From Coraliomargarita algicola (lineage in GTDB: Bacteria > Verrucomicrobiota > Verrucomicrobiia > Opitutales > Coraliomargaritaceae): DNA of 64,000 bases. Numbering within the stretch: the first letter of the stretch is position 1; each line of letters starts with the position of its first letter. Where the stretch lies: contig NZ_CP138858.1 of NCBI RefSeq assembly GCF_033878955.1, positions 4,553,001 through 4,617,000 of the forward strand, in the 5' to 3' direction. The notes under the pieces are model-generated. The model had not been told where the DNA came from. It did not search any database and worked only from the letters and a program-made list of their open reading frames with translations. This document shows, one piece after another, positions 19,170 through 28,281 of this stretch. The position numbers and the translations under genes are program-made.

Positions 19170-19487
19170 ATGGGCAGATCACGAAGAGTTGTTGAAATTC
19201 AATCGGGTAGCAGGTCCGTCGGGGAATGATACTAACTGAAGGGAAGACTCGGAGAGTTCGTTATACGGTGTGGCTGTTTTGCCAAAACCGCCGTTCGCCA
19301 TGTGGGAACGCCTGCCGTGACGATCCATTCCTAATTGATCAAACTATTCTAGAATCGGTATCAGAATCTTTCTTATTGAATGAATGAGCATCATGTGTTT
19401 ACCTTATAGGAGGCTTCATGCCATTATATCAAGGGTATGAAACAAACTCTCCACCCTGATTTTCAACCCCTAATCAGATCGATAACT
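19170..19487. other. Intergenic region before the frameshifted PEP-CTERM gene
   Basis: About 318 bases with no supported gene or structured element. A short reading frame from 19437 runs into the PEP-CTERM gene, but its leader does not resemble the paralogues' signal peptides. The promoter of the downstream gene presumably lies here. Confidence 0.5.
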
Positions 19488-20245
19488 ATGACTGCTAAAA
19501 CCTATACACTTTGCGGCCTCGCCATTTGGGCGGTGACTGCCAGCTCGCAAGCCGCCACTCTCGTTGGTTATGACTTCGGGACGAATACCACACCGACGAC
19601 CTCAGCGTCGACTGTAGGTGCGGGGATTGCCAGTGCAACCGCCGTTACAGGATTCGGGACGGGGGGGATTCAAGTTGGGGCACGGCTGATACCATTGGCG
19701 ACACCACGGGGGGCGCGGCCAGTGGAACCTCCTTTGGTTCGACCACGACATCATCCTTTGGCAGCACCAACAATGGTCTCCAAACAGGCAGTCTTGCAGC
19801 TTCCATCACAGCTGGCGACTACATCGCGTTCAGCTTCACCGCGACTACGCCGGGAACGCTGAATATTAGTGGGTTCTCGGTCGATACGGCTATTGCAGGG
19901 GCTAGCAAGGCTGCGAATGAGTTCAACATCCTGGCTCAGGTGAATGGCGGTTCTACGTGGTTGGCTGCAAATGCATTGACGACAGACCAGACCTCCACGG
20001 CCTCTCAAGGCGACACTACCTGGCAGAGCCTCTTTCTTAACACCTCCGAGGATTCAATGTTTCAAGGTCTCGACTCGGTCGAGTTTCGAATCTACGTGTG
20101 GGGCGGCAGCGGCACCACGAGTAATTCGAGAATGAACTTTGACCAAATTGTGGTCGAAGGCACGGTTCCCGAGCCAGGCACTTACGCCTTGCTGGCCGGC
20201 TGCTTCGCACTGGGTTCGGTGATGCTGCGTCGTCGCCGCGCCTAG
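19488..20245 (+). pseudogene. PEP-CTERM protein gene with frameshift in a G7 run
   Basis: The ATG at 19488 gives MTAKTYTLCGLAIWAVTA and a signal peptide like the paralogues'. The frame breaks at the run of seven Gs (19661-19667); adding one G continues it as GGDSSWGTADTIGDTTGG, then the paralogue-like body and a C-terminal VPEPGTYALLAGCFALGSV helix with MLRRRRA. Total length is two bases over a multiple of three, consistent with one missing base. Without correction the product ends early, without a sorting signal. G-run slippage may be a sequencing error or phase variation. Otherwise like the 18343 protein; function unknown. Confidence 0.78.
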
Positions 20246-20269
20246 TTCATACTAGCTAAACTTTTTCCT

Positions 20270-20308
20270 AAAAGTCTCCTTGTGCCAATTGGCCTTGGAG
20301 ACTTTTTT
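20270..20308 (+). terminator. Intrinsic terminator
   Basis: AAAAGTCTCC pairs with GGAGACTTTT around a GCCAATTGGC inner hairpin, followed by a T-run. It is almost the same as the terminator at 21271-21309. Confidence 0.87.
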
Positions 20309-20553
20309 GTGTTATTGGGGGCATCTGCCCTTTGGTGCTGTATCGAAACTGCTGGAATCGAGCAGAAGCTATTGCATCGCCTATACAATTGTCATGCGGT
20401 CGTTTCGGGTTATTCGATCCACGACGCACAGTCGTGTGCTTTGATATGCATGCGCATCACGTATTCACATGATGTCATATCATGTGTTCGCGCAATAGAT
20501 CTTTATCTCAATTATAGCTTATACTGTTTGAGCTTATTAATCAAAGAACCCCT
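20309..20553. other. Intergenic region before the last PEP-CTERM gene
   Basis: About 245 bases. A 91-codon frame crosses it but has no recognisable domain, signal or ribosome-binding site, and starts inside the preceding terminator region; I treat it as non-coding. It probably carries the promoter for the gene at 20554. Confidence 0.45.
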
Positions 20554-21246
20554 ATGACTATGCTTCACAAAAATTACACCCTCTTAAGTGTCGCCTTTGT
20601 GGCCGCAACTTTAAGCTCTCAAGCTGCAACGACGATTGTTGGCTACAGTATCGATGACACCGCATTGCTGACTGCGGACACATTGGCTACTGATGTATTT
20701 GCGACTGACTTGACAAGTCCGGCGTGGACACTTTCTGGGAATATAGCAAATGATGACTTCATTAATATTGCTGAATCTGCCGGTATGGCTGGCGGTATGG
20801 GGGATGATATGGCTGGGGCTTTTACTGCGGGCCAGTTTATTGAGTTCACGATCAGCACCACGTCCGCCGATTCATTTGAGCTGGATTCACTTCTGTTGAC
20901 CTTACAGCGTTCCACGAGGGGACCTCAGGATTTCGGCGTGCGAATCGATGATGATGGATTCAGTGGCGGCAATGGAGACACCGGTATTTTTGAAGATCTC
21001 TACACGGCTCAACCTGTTGGAACGAATGCTGAGTTATTTACTATTTCACTCGCAGGCTTAGTTTTAGATTCGAGCACATCTTATACTTTCCGGATTGCTT
21101 ACGATGACCGAGCCAACACTGGAAGTAGCAGTTCAGCTGGGCGTTTCTATGACATTGCAGTCACAGTCCCCGAGCCTGGCACCTACGCGTTGTTGGCTGG
21201 TTGCCTCGCATTAGGCTCGGTGATGCTGCGTCGTCGCCGCGACTAG
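20554..21246 (+). CDS. PEP-CTERM sorting-signal protein
   Basis: 230 residues; the start may be the ATG at 20554 or two codons later. The signal peptide (YTLLSVAFVAATLSSQAA) resembles the other PEP-CTERM genes here, but the middle differs: a beta-rich domain with FDLDSLLLTLQRS-like features and FRIAYDDRANTGSSSSAGRFYDI. The C-terminus VPEPGTYALLAGCLALGSV with MLRRRRD is nearly identical to the 20245 end, suggesting shuffling of N- and C-terminal modules around a variable body. Predicted exported and anchored or released through an exosortase not present here. A terminator follows directly. Confidence 0.85.
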   Translation: MTMLHKNYTLLSVAFVAATLSSQAATTIVGYSIDDTALLTADTLATDVFATDLTSPAWTLSGNIANDDFINIAESAGMAGGMGDDMAGAFTAGQFIEFTISTTSADSFELDSLLLTLQRSTRGPQDFGVRIDDDGFSGGNGDTGIFEDLYTAQPVGTNAELFTISLAGLVLDSSTSYTFRIAYDDRANTGSSSSAGRFYDIAVTVPEPGTYALLAGCLALGSVMLRRRRD

Positions 21247-21270
21247 TTCGTATCGGCTTATCTTTTTCCT

Positions 21271-21309
21271 AAAAGTCTCCAAGTGCCAATGGCCTTGGAG
21301 ACTTTTTTT
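21271..21309 (+). terminator. Intrinsic terminator
   Basis: A perfect 13-base-pair stem AAAAGTCTCCAAG/CTTGGAGACTTTT with T-run follows the PEP-CTERM gene. It faces the end of the minus-strand gene at 21337 and may act in both directions. Confidence 0.9.
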
Positions 21310-21336
21310 GTGAACAACTCACGGAGTGGGGAAGCC

Positions 21337-22155
21337 TTAATTTGAATTGCTATGCTTCTCGCGACAGATGTTGCATAGGCAAACCATGTCTTTGGCGACC
21401 GATTTATAGCGGAAGTCGCGGTCGGGGTGGCTCTTGTCGCTGGCGCCACATTCTTCGCAAATATGTAGTGCGGCATCGGCGCTTTGGATTCGCTCGGCTG
21501 CAAATTTGCTTCGACGTTGTCGATTTTCTAAGGATTGTCGTAGCATACCTTTGAAGAAGAGTAGGTAGCCGAAATAGGGGGCGACGAAGGCGATGCGATG
21601 GCCGATACTGGGCATTGCGAGCACCGCGATAAAGCCGAAGCCGACGATGATCCATGCTAGCCACTTTACCTTCACCGGAATGAGGAACATCATCAGGAAT
21701 TGTATGTTTGGATTCAAGGTAGCGAAGGCTAGGAAGAGGCTATAATAGAGGAATCGAGGCGCGACGTAGAGGGTGGCTGCGGGGGAAATGAGCTGGCCTA
21801 TGAAGGCTCCGGCGATCGCGAATAGGATGCTCGTGAGTAAGAACACATTTAGACGAAATGTGCCCCATTGGGCTTCGAGGTTTTGGCTCATCATCCAGAG
21901 AATATACCAGAAGAAGGCGAGAAATATTGCCTGGAAGGCTGTCGCTGGCACGTAGGGGGGCGTGAGGACGAAGGAAAGTAGGCGCCACCATTCGCCCGCA
22001 AATACCGCTTTGGGCACTAACAATAGTCCTTCAAACTCCAGGCGCCCAGTTAGCATTCCTGCGTAAATTACCAGTTGCGCGATGATCAATGTCATCACTA
22101 CATTCGGTACCGCAAGGAATCCTAGGCGCTTTTCCAGCTTATCCAACATCTTCAT
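21337..22155 (-). CDS. Rhomboid-like membrane protein with C-terminal zinc-binding cysteines
   Basis: 272 residues with about six hydrophobic helices (first near residues 16-36, last near 170-195) in a rhomboid-like arrangement, including NPNIQFLMMFLIPVKVKWLAW. The GxSG serine motif and catalytic histidine of active rhomboid proteases are not visible, so it is probably a non-proteolytic rhomboid relative. The cytoplasmic C-terminus has CEECG and CLCNICREKH, a possible zinc-binding module. It is convergent with the PEP-CTERM cluster and starts a minus-strand run of genes. Function unknown; membrane quality control or scaffolding is possible by family analogy only. Confidence 0.6.
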   Translation of the reverse strand: MKMLDKLEKRLGFLAVPNVVMTLIIAQLVIYAGMLTGRLEFEGLLLVPKAVFAGEWWRLLSFVLTPPYVPATAFQAIFLAFFWYILWMMSQNLEAQWGTFRLNVFLLTSILFAIAGAFIGQLISPAATLYVAPRFLYYSLFLAFATLNPNIQFLMMFLIPVKVKWLAWIIVGFGFIAVLAMPSIGHRIAFVAPYFGYLLFFKGMLRQSLENRQRRSKFAAERIQSADAALHICEECGASDKSHPDRDFRYKSVAKDMVCLCNICREKHSNSN

Positions 22156-22322
22156 AGACGGCTACCCTTACAAGCTCGGCACGGGATGCAACTCGATCAT
22201 GGGTAATTCCCAAATTTTTTCCGCGTGGCCTGCAGATGTGAACGCGGTAGCCCAGTTGCGGGTGAGGCTGCCGAGTGTGATCAGCTCGGCGGTTTGCCAG
22301 CCTTGGGGGCCGATTTTGCGCA

Positions 22323-23192
22323 CTAGAAAACGTGCGCCCCCTCGGGCGGGCGAGTGACGAATAGATATGCCTGCGTTTCGCCATCTTGACTGAGGGGGAT
22401 GAAGACTGCGGGGGCTCGTTCGAAGGCGAGTTCGAGAATTGTGCGTCCGTCGTCGCGAGCGGTATCGCGGGCAAAACGTGAGTCCGTGCGGGCATCACGA
22501 CGGCTGCACCAAACTAAGTCATGCGGCTGGCCTGCTTGAGTCAGACGCTGGTGAAGCATGAGGAAATCGCCGTGGAATTTCGGCACGATGCTCTGTATCT
22601 TCTCGATGAAGCCATCGGTGGCGATGGGGGCTGTAGCGGGCGCTTCAATGAAAACAATGCCATAGCCTTCGCGGGCGACCTCTTGATAGGATTTTTCAAA
22701 TTGATTCCCCCAGGGGTTATTAAAGAGCAGTTCTTCTTTGCGATCATTGTAGCCGACGATGACGCAACCGTGACCCATTGGGCCAAAGACATTGGGGCGA
22801 AAGGAGATGTAAATGGGGCCGGTTTCAAATAGTGCTTGCCGAATTTGCGGCAGAGCGGTTCGAACAAAGTCTTCTTCGCTTTTCCAATGCAGCGCGTGGC
22901 CCTTGAAACCGAGTTTTTCCATGGCGAGCAGCATGTCGCTGGGATAGGTGCCCTGGTTATTGGCAGACATGGCGGAAGAGAGTTCGGCGACTTGGTCTTG
23001 ATCGGTTTTGATTCCGTGAAACTGAGCAATCATGGCGGCGGATGCCGGTACGCAGTAGTTGCCCTTTTGCCGGATCATGGGGACTTTCTTGAGCTCGACC
23101 TTGTCGGGTAGCTCCTCGCTGCTGGTCTGTGCTGTCAGCATTAGGCCGCTGAGTAGCCATGCCAGTAAAATGCTGTTGTATATGCGATTCAC
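22323..23192 (-). CDS. Exported C39-family peptidase-like protein
   Basis: About 289 residues starting at the GTG at 23192; the open frame extends further upstream but overlaps the preceding gene, and this start gives a signal peptide (YNSILLAWLLSGLMLTA). The papain-like C39 domain has the likely catalytic C47 in GNYCVPASAAMI, the His in GPMGHGCVIVGYN and a following NNPWGN. C39-type peptidases cleave peptides or act in bacteriocin and matrix processing. A C-terminal extension of about 100 residues with no known motif follows. It is 19 bases after the TPR gene, so probably in one operon with it and the glycosyltransferase. Substrate unknown. Confidence 0.72.
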   Translation of the reverse strand: MNRIYNSILLAWLLSGLMLTAQTSSEELPDKVELKKVPMIRQKGNYCVPASAAMIAQFHGIKTDQDQVAELSSAMSANNQGTYPSDMLLAMEKLGFKGHALHWKSEEDFVRTALPQIRQALFETGPIYISFRPNVFGPMGHGCVIVGYNDRKEELLFNNPWGNQFEKSYQEVAREGYGIVFIEAPATAPIATDGFIEKIQSIVPKFHGDFLMLHQRLTQAGQPHDLVWCSRRDARTDSRFARDTARDDGRTILELAFERAPAVFIPLSQDGETQAYLFVTRPPEGAHVF

Positions 23193-23211
23193 GCGCTGGA
23201 AGTGTGGTGGC

Positions 23212-24111
23212 TCAAGGAGCCAGGAGTGCCACACTGTTTTGGATGTTGAGCGCGCGTGCGAGTGTGTATTCAAACACGCGGGTGTCGCCATGGCGAGCGA
23301 CCCAATTGAAATGTCGCTTGGCCGCTTCGTTTTGATGATTGGCCCGTAGTTTGAGGCCGATGTAGGTGTGCGCTTCGGTCTCCTGTGCGCTGTCGGTCAC
23401 GTAGCTGATGAGTTCGGCGGCGTCGATACTGTCGCTCAGGTAATCAATGACAGGCGAGGGCCATTGGTTGAGTGGCTTATTATGTTGTGCATATTTGAGT
23501 GCCACTTGCGCGTTTTGTAGGTCGCCGGTTTCTAAGTAGGCAAAGTAAGCGATCAGCTGCGGGTAGACGGAGCTCTCGTTCTTCCTGTTATACATCAAGG
23601 TGGCCGTCTTGGCAGAGATTGCTGCCTGCGAGAAATCGCCACGGCACATTTGTGTCCATGCGAGCGTTTCGTAAAAGAAGCCATTGATGGGCTGCTCGGC
23701 AGTGGCCTGCTGGAAAGAGCTGAGAGCGGTGTCGAAGTCTTCCATGTTAAACGCGGCAAGTCCGCGCCCGTTCCAAGCAAACGCATGGCGTGGGTGTGTT
23801 TGCACGATTGCGTCGTAGCTGGCAAAGGCTTCGTCGTAGCGTTGCAGTTCGGCGTAGGTCATGGCCTGGCCTAGCAGTGCGGATAGGTCTTGTTGATCCT
23901 CGCTGAGAACTTCTTGGAAATGCTCCAGCGCGCCGTCAGAATCTCCGGATTCTAAGAGTTGATAGGCTTCAGTCAGCAATGGATTGCGGCTGAGTTGTGG
24001 GGCGCTGCTAATGTGCTCCTGCGCGGATAGGTTGAGTGTCCATATACTGGCCAGCAGGAGTAGAATTGGCTGTATTCTTGAGAGACGGTTGTTTCTGGTA
24101 GTTGCCATCAT
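23212..24111 (-). CDS. Exported TPR-repeat protein
   Basis: About 299 residues from the ATG at 24111, one base after the glycosyltransferase stop; the longer frame would overlap that gene. A signal peptide ends near LSAQ. At least four tetratricopeptide repeats follow (PLLTEAYQLLESGDSDGALEHFQ, ALLGQAMTYAELQRYDEAFASYD, AFAWNGRGLAAFNMEDFDTALSSF in sequence), so it is likely a protein-protein interaction scaffold in the periplasm. The last third is helical and less repeat-like. Co-directional neighbours are a glycosyltransferase (upstream) and a C39 peptidase (downstream). No specific partner can be named. Confidence 0.8.
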   Translation of the reverse strand: MMATTRNNRLSRIQPILLLLASIWTLNLSAQEHISSAPQLSRNPLLTEAYQLLESGDSDGALEHFQEVLSEDQQDLSALLGQAMTYAELQRYDEAFASYDAIVQTHPRHAFAWNGRGLAAFNMEDFDTALSSFQQATAEQPINGFFYETLAWTQMCRGDFSQAAISAKTATLMYNRKNESSVYPQLIAYFAYLETGDLQNAQVALKYAQHNKPLNQWPSPVIDYLSDSIDAAELISYVTDSAQETEAHTYIGLKLRANHQNEAAKRHFNWVARHGDTRVFEYTLARALNIQNSVALLAP

Positions 24112-24112
24112 G

Positions 24113-25294
24113 CTACAGCGTAGACTGTTCGCTGTTAGACACAATGTCAATTTGAGGCGTAGTTTGTTCCGTTTTTGCGGCTTTTTGCAGTAAGTGGTTG
24201 AAGCGGTCGATGGTGGCGGACCAAGGGTAATTGATGGCTGTGGCGCGAGCGGCGGCGCGGATGGGGGGCATCTTGGACTGTTCTTGGATCACGGATTCGG
24301 TGCATTGAATAAAGGCCTGGCGGTCGGCTAATGACACTAAATGTCCATTGGACCCGGACTGGATGAACTGTTTGCCGGCAGCGTAATCATAGGTGATGAC
24401 CGCGAGTCCGCTGGCCATGGCTTCGATCACGACGTTGCCGAAGGTTTCGCTGGTGCTGGCAAAAATAAAGATGTCGGCGGAGGCGTAATGGCGTGCGAGG
24501 TCCTCATCGTAACGCATGCCTGCAAAGTGCACCTCGGGCCACTGGCGTTCCAACTTCTTGCGCACGGGTCCATCGCCCACGACCACCATCTTGAGCTCGG
24601 GGCAATGCTTGCGCGCGGCTGCCCATGCTTCGAGTGTGAGCGGAATGTCCTTTTCGGCGGCGACTCGGCCCACATAGAGCGCAACCGGGCTGTGGGCTGC
24701 GGCGCCCCAGCTGCGACGCAGTTCGGGGTCGCGCTTGTCGGGGCTAAACAGCACGGTGTCCGCGCCACGGCCTAGCATCTGCAGGCGTTGGACGCCGTCT
24801 TTTTCCAGGCGTTGGATGAGACTGGGGTCGGGCACGGTGGTGAGGGCACACTGATTGTGAAACCAGCGCAGGTAGGCCATCATCCAGCGCGCAGCAAAGG
24901 CGGCTCCGTAATCGGCGCAGTAATCCTGGAAGTTGGTATGAAAGGTCGAGCTGACGGGGATGCGTAACTTGCGGGCCGAGCGCAGCGAGGAGAAGCCCAG
25001 CGGCCCTTCGGTGGCGACGTGCACGATGTCAGGTTTGTCTGCTTCAAATAGGCGTTCGAGCTCGCCTGGGCGAGGCAGGCCTAGTTTGAGGCCCGCGTAG
25101 TTGGGAATCGGGATGCCAAAGACTTCGTGCACCTGTAAGGAGGCGTGCTCGGCGGGTGGGGCCTCTTGATGGCGCGGCTTGATCAGTGTGATGCGATGCC
25201 CTTTGGCGAGTAGACCACGCACGAGACGCTGATTCGTCATTGCCACGCCGTTGACCTCCGGCGGGTAGGTTTCCGTAACAAGTGCAATATGCAT
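24113..25294 (-). CDS. Glycosyltransferase family 4, GDP-mannose alpha-mannosyltransferase-like
   Basis: 393 residues with the GT-B fold of GT4 enzymes. The N-terminus VTETYPPEVNGVAMTNQRL is characteristic of the MgtA/PimB-like mannosyltransferase and sulfoquinovosyltransferase subgroup. The C-terminal nucleotide-sugar site has GRVAAEKDIPLTLEAW and the EX7E-like STSETFGNVVIEAMASGLAVI. It transfers a sugar from a nucleotide donor to a lipid or glycan at the cytoplasmic membrane face; donor and acceptor cannot be fixed from sequence. It is the first gene of a minus-strand operon with TPR and C39 genes, and divergent from the metallo-hydrolase gene at 25413. Confidence 0.82.
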   Translation of the reverse strand: MHIALVTETYPPEVNGVAMTNQRLVRGLLAKGHRITLIKPRHQEAPPAEHASLQVHEVFGIPIPNYAGLKLGLPRPGELERLFEADKPDIVHVATEGPLGFSSLRSARKLRIPVSSTFHTNFQDYCADYGAAFAARWMMAYLRWFHNQCALTTVPDPSLIQRLEKDGVQRLQMLGRGADTVLFSPDKRDPELRRSWGAAAHSPVALYVGRVAAEKDIPLTLEAWAAARKHCPELKMVVVGDGPVRKKLERQWPEVHFAGMRYDEDLARHYASADIFIFASTSETFGNVVIEAMASGLAVITYDYAAGKQFIQSGSNGHLVSLADRQAFIQCTESVIQEQSKMPPIRAAARATAINYPWSATIDRFNHLLQKAAKTEQTTPQIDIVSNSEQSTL

Positions 25295-25412
25295 AGGGCG
25301 CGCAACCTAGAGGCCCAGAATCATGGCGCAAGTGCGGCATTGTGACAATCTGGTGACCGCTCAATACTTACGGATTGAAACCGGCGGCGTGGCCTGCATC
25401 GTCAGCCGCATC

Positions 25413-26045
25413 ATGATTATCGAATTTCAAGAACTCCCTCCGATTGGCACCAATGCCTTTGCCCTGATTGAGCCATCGCTGCAGCAATGTGTGATTGTCG
25501 ATGCGCCTGCCGATGCATATGCGTGGGCGCAGCAAGTGGCGGATAAGCATGGCTGCAAAATTGTGGCCCTCATTTTGACGCATGGGCACTGGGATCATAT
25601 TTTGGATGGGCATCAGTTCGCCGCGGCGGGCGTGCCTACCTATGGACATGCGGACGATCGCGAGATGTTTGCTGCGCCGTCCAAAATGGCCAGCTACGCG
25701 ATCCCTGGGCTGGAGTTGAAGGAAGTGCCGATTGACCATTGGATTCAAGGCGGCGATCAGCTCGAGCTGCTAGGCACACAGATGGAGATTCGTCATGTGC
25801 CGGGGCACTGCCCTGGCAATGTCTTGGTCTACATCGCCAGCGAAAAAGCCGCCATCGTGGGGGATGTCATCTTTGCAGGCAGCGTGGGACGCTATGACCT
25901 GCCGGGCGGGGATTTCTCGGTATTGGAAAAATCGATTAAGACTCAGGTCTATACTTTGCCAGATGAGACCACGCTCTATCCGGGCCACGGTCCGGCGACT
26001 TCGGTGATTCAGGAGAAGGCGAGTAACCCATACGTGAAAGGGTAA
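25413..26045 (+). CDS. MBL-fold metallo-hydrolase (glyoxalase II-like)
   Basis: 211 residues from the ATG at 25413; an upstream start at 25323 would add an atypical leader. The metallo-beta-lactamase signature THGHWDH, then PGHCPGN, GDVIFAGSVGR and YPGHG supply the binuclear metal ligands, as in GloB-like hydroxyacylglutathione hydrolases and related thioesterases. It should act in the cytoplasm on thioesters such as acylglutathiones. Its stop overlaps the ribD start by one base, so the two are translationally coupled; the metabolic link to riboflavin synthesis is not obvious. Confidence 0.85.
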   Translation: MIIEFQELPPIGTNAFALIEPSLQQCVIVDAPADAYAWAQQVADKHGCKIVALILTHGHWDHILDGHQFAAAGVPTYGHADDREMFAAPSKMASYAIPGLELKEVPIDHWIQGGDQLELLGTQMEIRHVPGHCPGNVLVYIASEKAAIVGDVIFAGSVGRYDLPGGDFSVLEKSIKTQVYTLPDETTLYPGHGPATSVIQEKASNPYVKG

Positions 26046-27163
26046 TGTCGGATCCGCTCAAAGATGAACGCTTTATGCGGCGCGCGCTGGAATTGGCGCA
26101 GCGAGCATGGGGACAGACGCACCCGAACCCGATGGTGGGCGCTGTCATCGTCGAAGACGGCGAGATCGTGGCCGAAGGTTGGCACCATGCGGCCGGGCAA
26201 GCGCATGCCGAGATTGAGGCGATCCGGGCCTTGGGGCGCAAACCTGCGGGCGGGGCGACGATCTATGTGACACTTGAGCCCTGCAGCACTTGCGGGCGCA
26301 CGGGCGCGTGCACGGATGCGATTGTCGCGGCCGGATTCGCAGCTGTGGTGGTGGGCGCGCAGGACCCGAATCCAGCTCATGCCGGGCGTGGCTTGGCGAT
26401 TCTTCGCGAGGCCGGCATCACTGTGACTTCGGGCGTATTGGCGCAGGAGTGCGCCGACTTGAATCTTATTTTCAATCATTGGATCACGCAGAATACGCCG
26501 CTGCTTGCGGCCAAAATGGCGCTTACCTTAGATGGCAAATTTGCGGCCGCTTCCGGGCATTCGCGTTGGGTGACTGGTGAGTTGGCACGGGCGGACGTCA
26601 TGCGTTGGCGTCGTTACTTCCCCGCGATCGCGGTGGGAGCGAATACCGTGTTGCACGACAACCCGAGCCTGACCTCGCGCATCGGCGAGCAAGTCTGGTG
26701 TCCGCAGCGCTTTGTTTTTGATCGTAGTCTTAAGACTTTGGCGTTGGAAAGCTTGCCAAAGCTGTATTCAGACGCCCATGCTGCGCGCACGGTGGTGCTT
26801 TGTGCGGAGTCGGCCCCCCAGGAGTTGCAGCGACGGGCCGCGAATGCAGGCATCCCGCTTTGGGTCTTGCCGGTAGTCGAGGGGCATCTCGATTGGCAGG
26901 CCTTTCGTGCTCGATGCATCGAAGCAGAGATCTACGGTGTCTATGTGGAAGTGGGGCCGACGCTGGCCACCCGCGTGCTTGAAGCTGAGCTGGTGGATTA
27001 CCTGTTTGTTTATCAAGCTCCCAAGTTAATCTCCGATGCGGCCTCTGTGGGGATTGGATCGCTACGAAATACACAAACGATGGAGCAAGTCTGGACGCTG
27101 AGTGACTTGCGCCGTGCCAACTTAGGCAATGATCATTTAATCCGAGGATTTCTTACAACATGA
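26045..27163 (+). CDS. ribD: Bifunctional riboflavin biosynthesis deaminase/reductase
   Basis: 372 residues. The N-terminal cytidine-deaminase-like domain has HAEIEA and [11 protein letters not shown], the zinc ligands of the pyrimidine deaminase; PNPMVGAVI precedes them. The C-terminal reductase domain (about 150-370) has [14 protein letters not shown] and HSRWVTGE, typical of RibD. It converts diaminohydroxyphosphoribosyl-aminopyrimidine to the 5-amino-ribitylamino-uracil phosphate stage in two steps. The stop overlaps the rdgB start by four bases (ATGA). Length is normal, with no unusual feature. Confidence 0.95.
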   Translation: MSDPLKDERFMRRALELAQRAWGQTHPNPMVGAVIVEDGEIVAEGWHHAAGQAHAEIEAIRALGRKPAGGATIYVTLEPCSTCGRTGACTDAIVAAGFAAVVVGAQDPNPAHAGRGLAILREAGITVTSGVLAQECADLNLIFNHWITQNTPLLAAKMALTLDGKFAAASGHSRWVTGELARADVMRWRRYFPAIAVGANTVLHDNPSLTSRIGEQVWCPQRFVFDRSLKTLALESLPKLYSDAHAARTVVLCAESAPQELQRRAANAGIPLWVLPVVEGHLDWQAFRARCIEAEIYGVYVEVGPTLATRVLEAELVDYLFVYQAPKLISDAASVGIGSLRNTQTMEQVWTLSDLRRANLGNDHLIRGFLTT

Positions 27164-27750
27164 AGCAATTAATAGTCGCAACGGGCAATGCCCATAAAGT
27201 CGAAGAGTTTGACGGTCTACTGGCAGACTGTGGTTTTGAAGTGTGCTCCGCCAAGGTCTGCGGCGGCATGCCGGAGGCCGTGGAGGACGGGGATAGTTTT
27301 GCCGCGAATGCGCGCATCAAAGCGCTGGCACTGCGCGCGCAAGCGCCCGCGGATGCTTGGGTCCTGTCCGACGATTCGGGGCTGGAAGTCGACGCGCTCC
27401 AGGGGGCGCCCGGCATCTATTCTGCGCGCTATGCAGGGGAGGGGGCCAATGATTTGGATAACTTGAATAAGTTGCTGAGCGAGTTAGCTAAGCACGCAGA
27501 AGCCACGCGCAGTGCACGCTTCCGTTGTGTGCTTTGCTTGATCGATCCCGAGGGGCGTGAGCAATACTTCGACGGCGCCTGCGAGGGGCACATTGCGAGC
27601 GAGCCGAGCGGTGAGCAAGGCTTTGGCTATGATCCCGTGTTCGTGCCGCAAGGTTTCACTGAGTCCTTTGCTGAGCTCGGGGAAGCGACCAAGAGTCAAC
27701 TCAGTCACCGAGCACTCGCTGTTCAAGCGCTCAAGGAAAGTGTGCAATGA
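27160..27750 (+). CDS. rdgB: XTP/dITP diphosphatase (RdgB/HAM1 family)
   Basis: 196 residues with [12 protein letters not shown] at the N-terminus, [13 protein letters not shown] (catalytic acidic motif) and GIYSARYAG, all diagnostic for the non-canonical purine nucleotide pyrophosphatase family. It hydrolyses XTP, ITP and dITP to monophosphates, preventing their incorporation. The ATG overlaps the ribD stop. Length is standard. Confidence 0.95.
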   Translation: MKQLIVATGNAHKVEEFDGLLADCGFEVCSAKVCGGMPEAVEDGDSFAANARIKALALRAQAPADAWVLSDDSGLEVDALQGAPGIYSARYAGEGANDLDNLNKLLSELAKHAEATRSARFRCVLCLIDPEGREQYFDGACEGHIASEPSGEQGFGYDPVFVPQGFTESFAELGEATKSQLSHRALAVQALKESVQ

Positions 27751-27873
27751 TGAATGATTGATTCCGGGATCAGAAGCTTCACGACTTTGGCTATATTACT
27801 GTAAAACTCACAGGGTTTTGTCTTGTCAAAGAGTGCAGTCTGTTGCATCCCAATTCCCCCACTACAAAACCTT

Positions 27874-28278
27874 ATGGAAGAAACACTTATCATTCTCAAA
27901 CCTGACTGCATGAAAAAGCGTGTCGCAGGTGAAGTTATCTCACGCTTTGAAAAGGCCGGTTTCGAAATCGTTGCCTCGAAAGTTATGCAATTGGATGGTC
28001 CCATCTTGCGCGAGCACTATGCACACGTGGCCGACAAGCCTTTCTTTCCTGAGATCGAAGAATTCATGAGCAGCCGCCCGGTCATGCCTATGATTCTTCG
28101 TGGCGAAGACGTGATTGCAAAGGTCCGTGATTTGCTCGGTCCTACAAACTCTCAAGAAGCGGCTAAGGGCACCATTCGCGGGGATCTTGGCACTGACATG
28201 ATGCAAAACGTCGTTCACGCATCGGACAGTCCCGAAGCGGCTGCAGATGAGAAAAAACGCTTTTTCCCAGAGCTATAA
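27874..28278 (+). CDS. ndk: Nucleoside-diphosphate kinase
   Basis: 134 residues from the ATG at 27874; an upstream frame from 27823 is not needed. ETLIILKPDC starts the fold and H115 in NVVHASDS is the phospho-histidine of ping-pong phosphotransfer from ATP to NDPs. Length is slightly below the usual 140-150 but complete. It begins about 120 bases after rdgB and is followed after three bases by ispF, so ndk and ispF form an operon. Confidence 0.95.
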   Translation: MEETLIILKPDCMKKRVAGEVISRFEKAGFEIVASKVMQLDGPILREHYAHVADKPFFPEIEEFMSSRPVMPMILRGEDVIAKVRDLLGPTNSQEAAKGTIRGDLGTDMMQNVVHASDSPEAAADEKKRFFPEL

Positions 28279-28281
28279 ACA

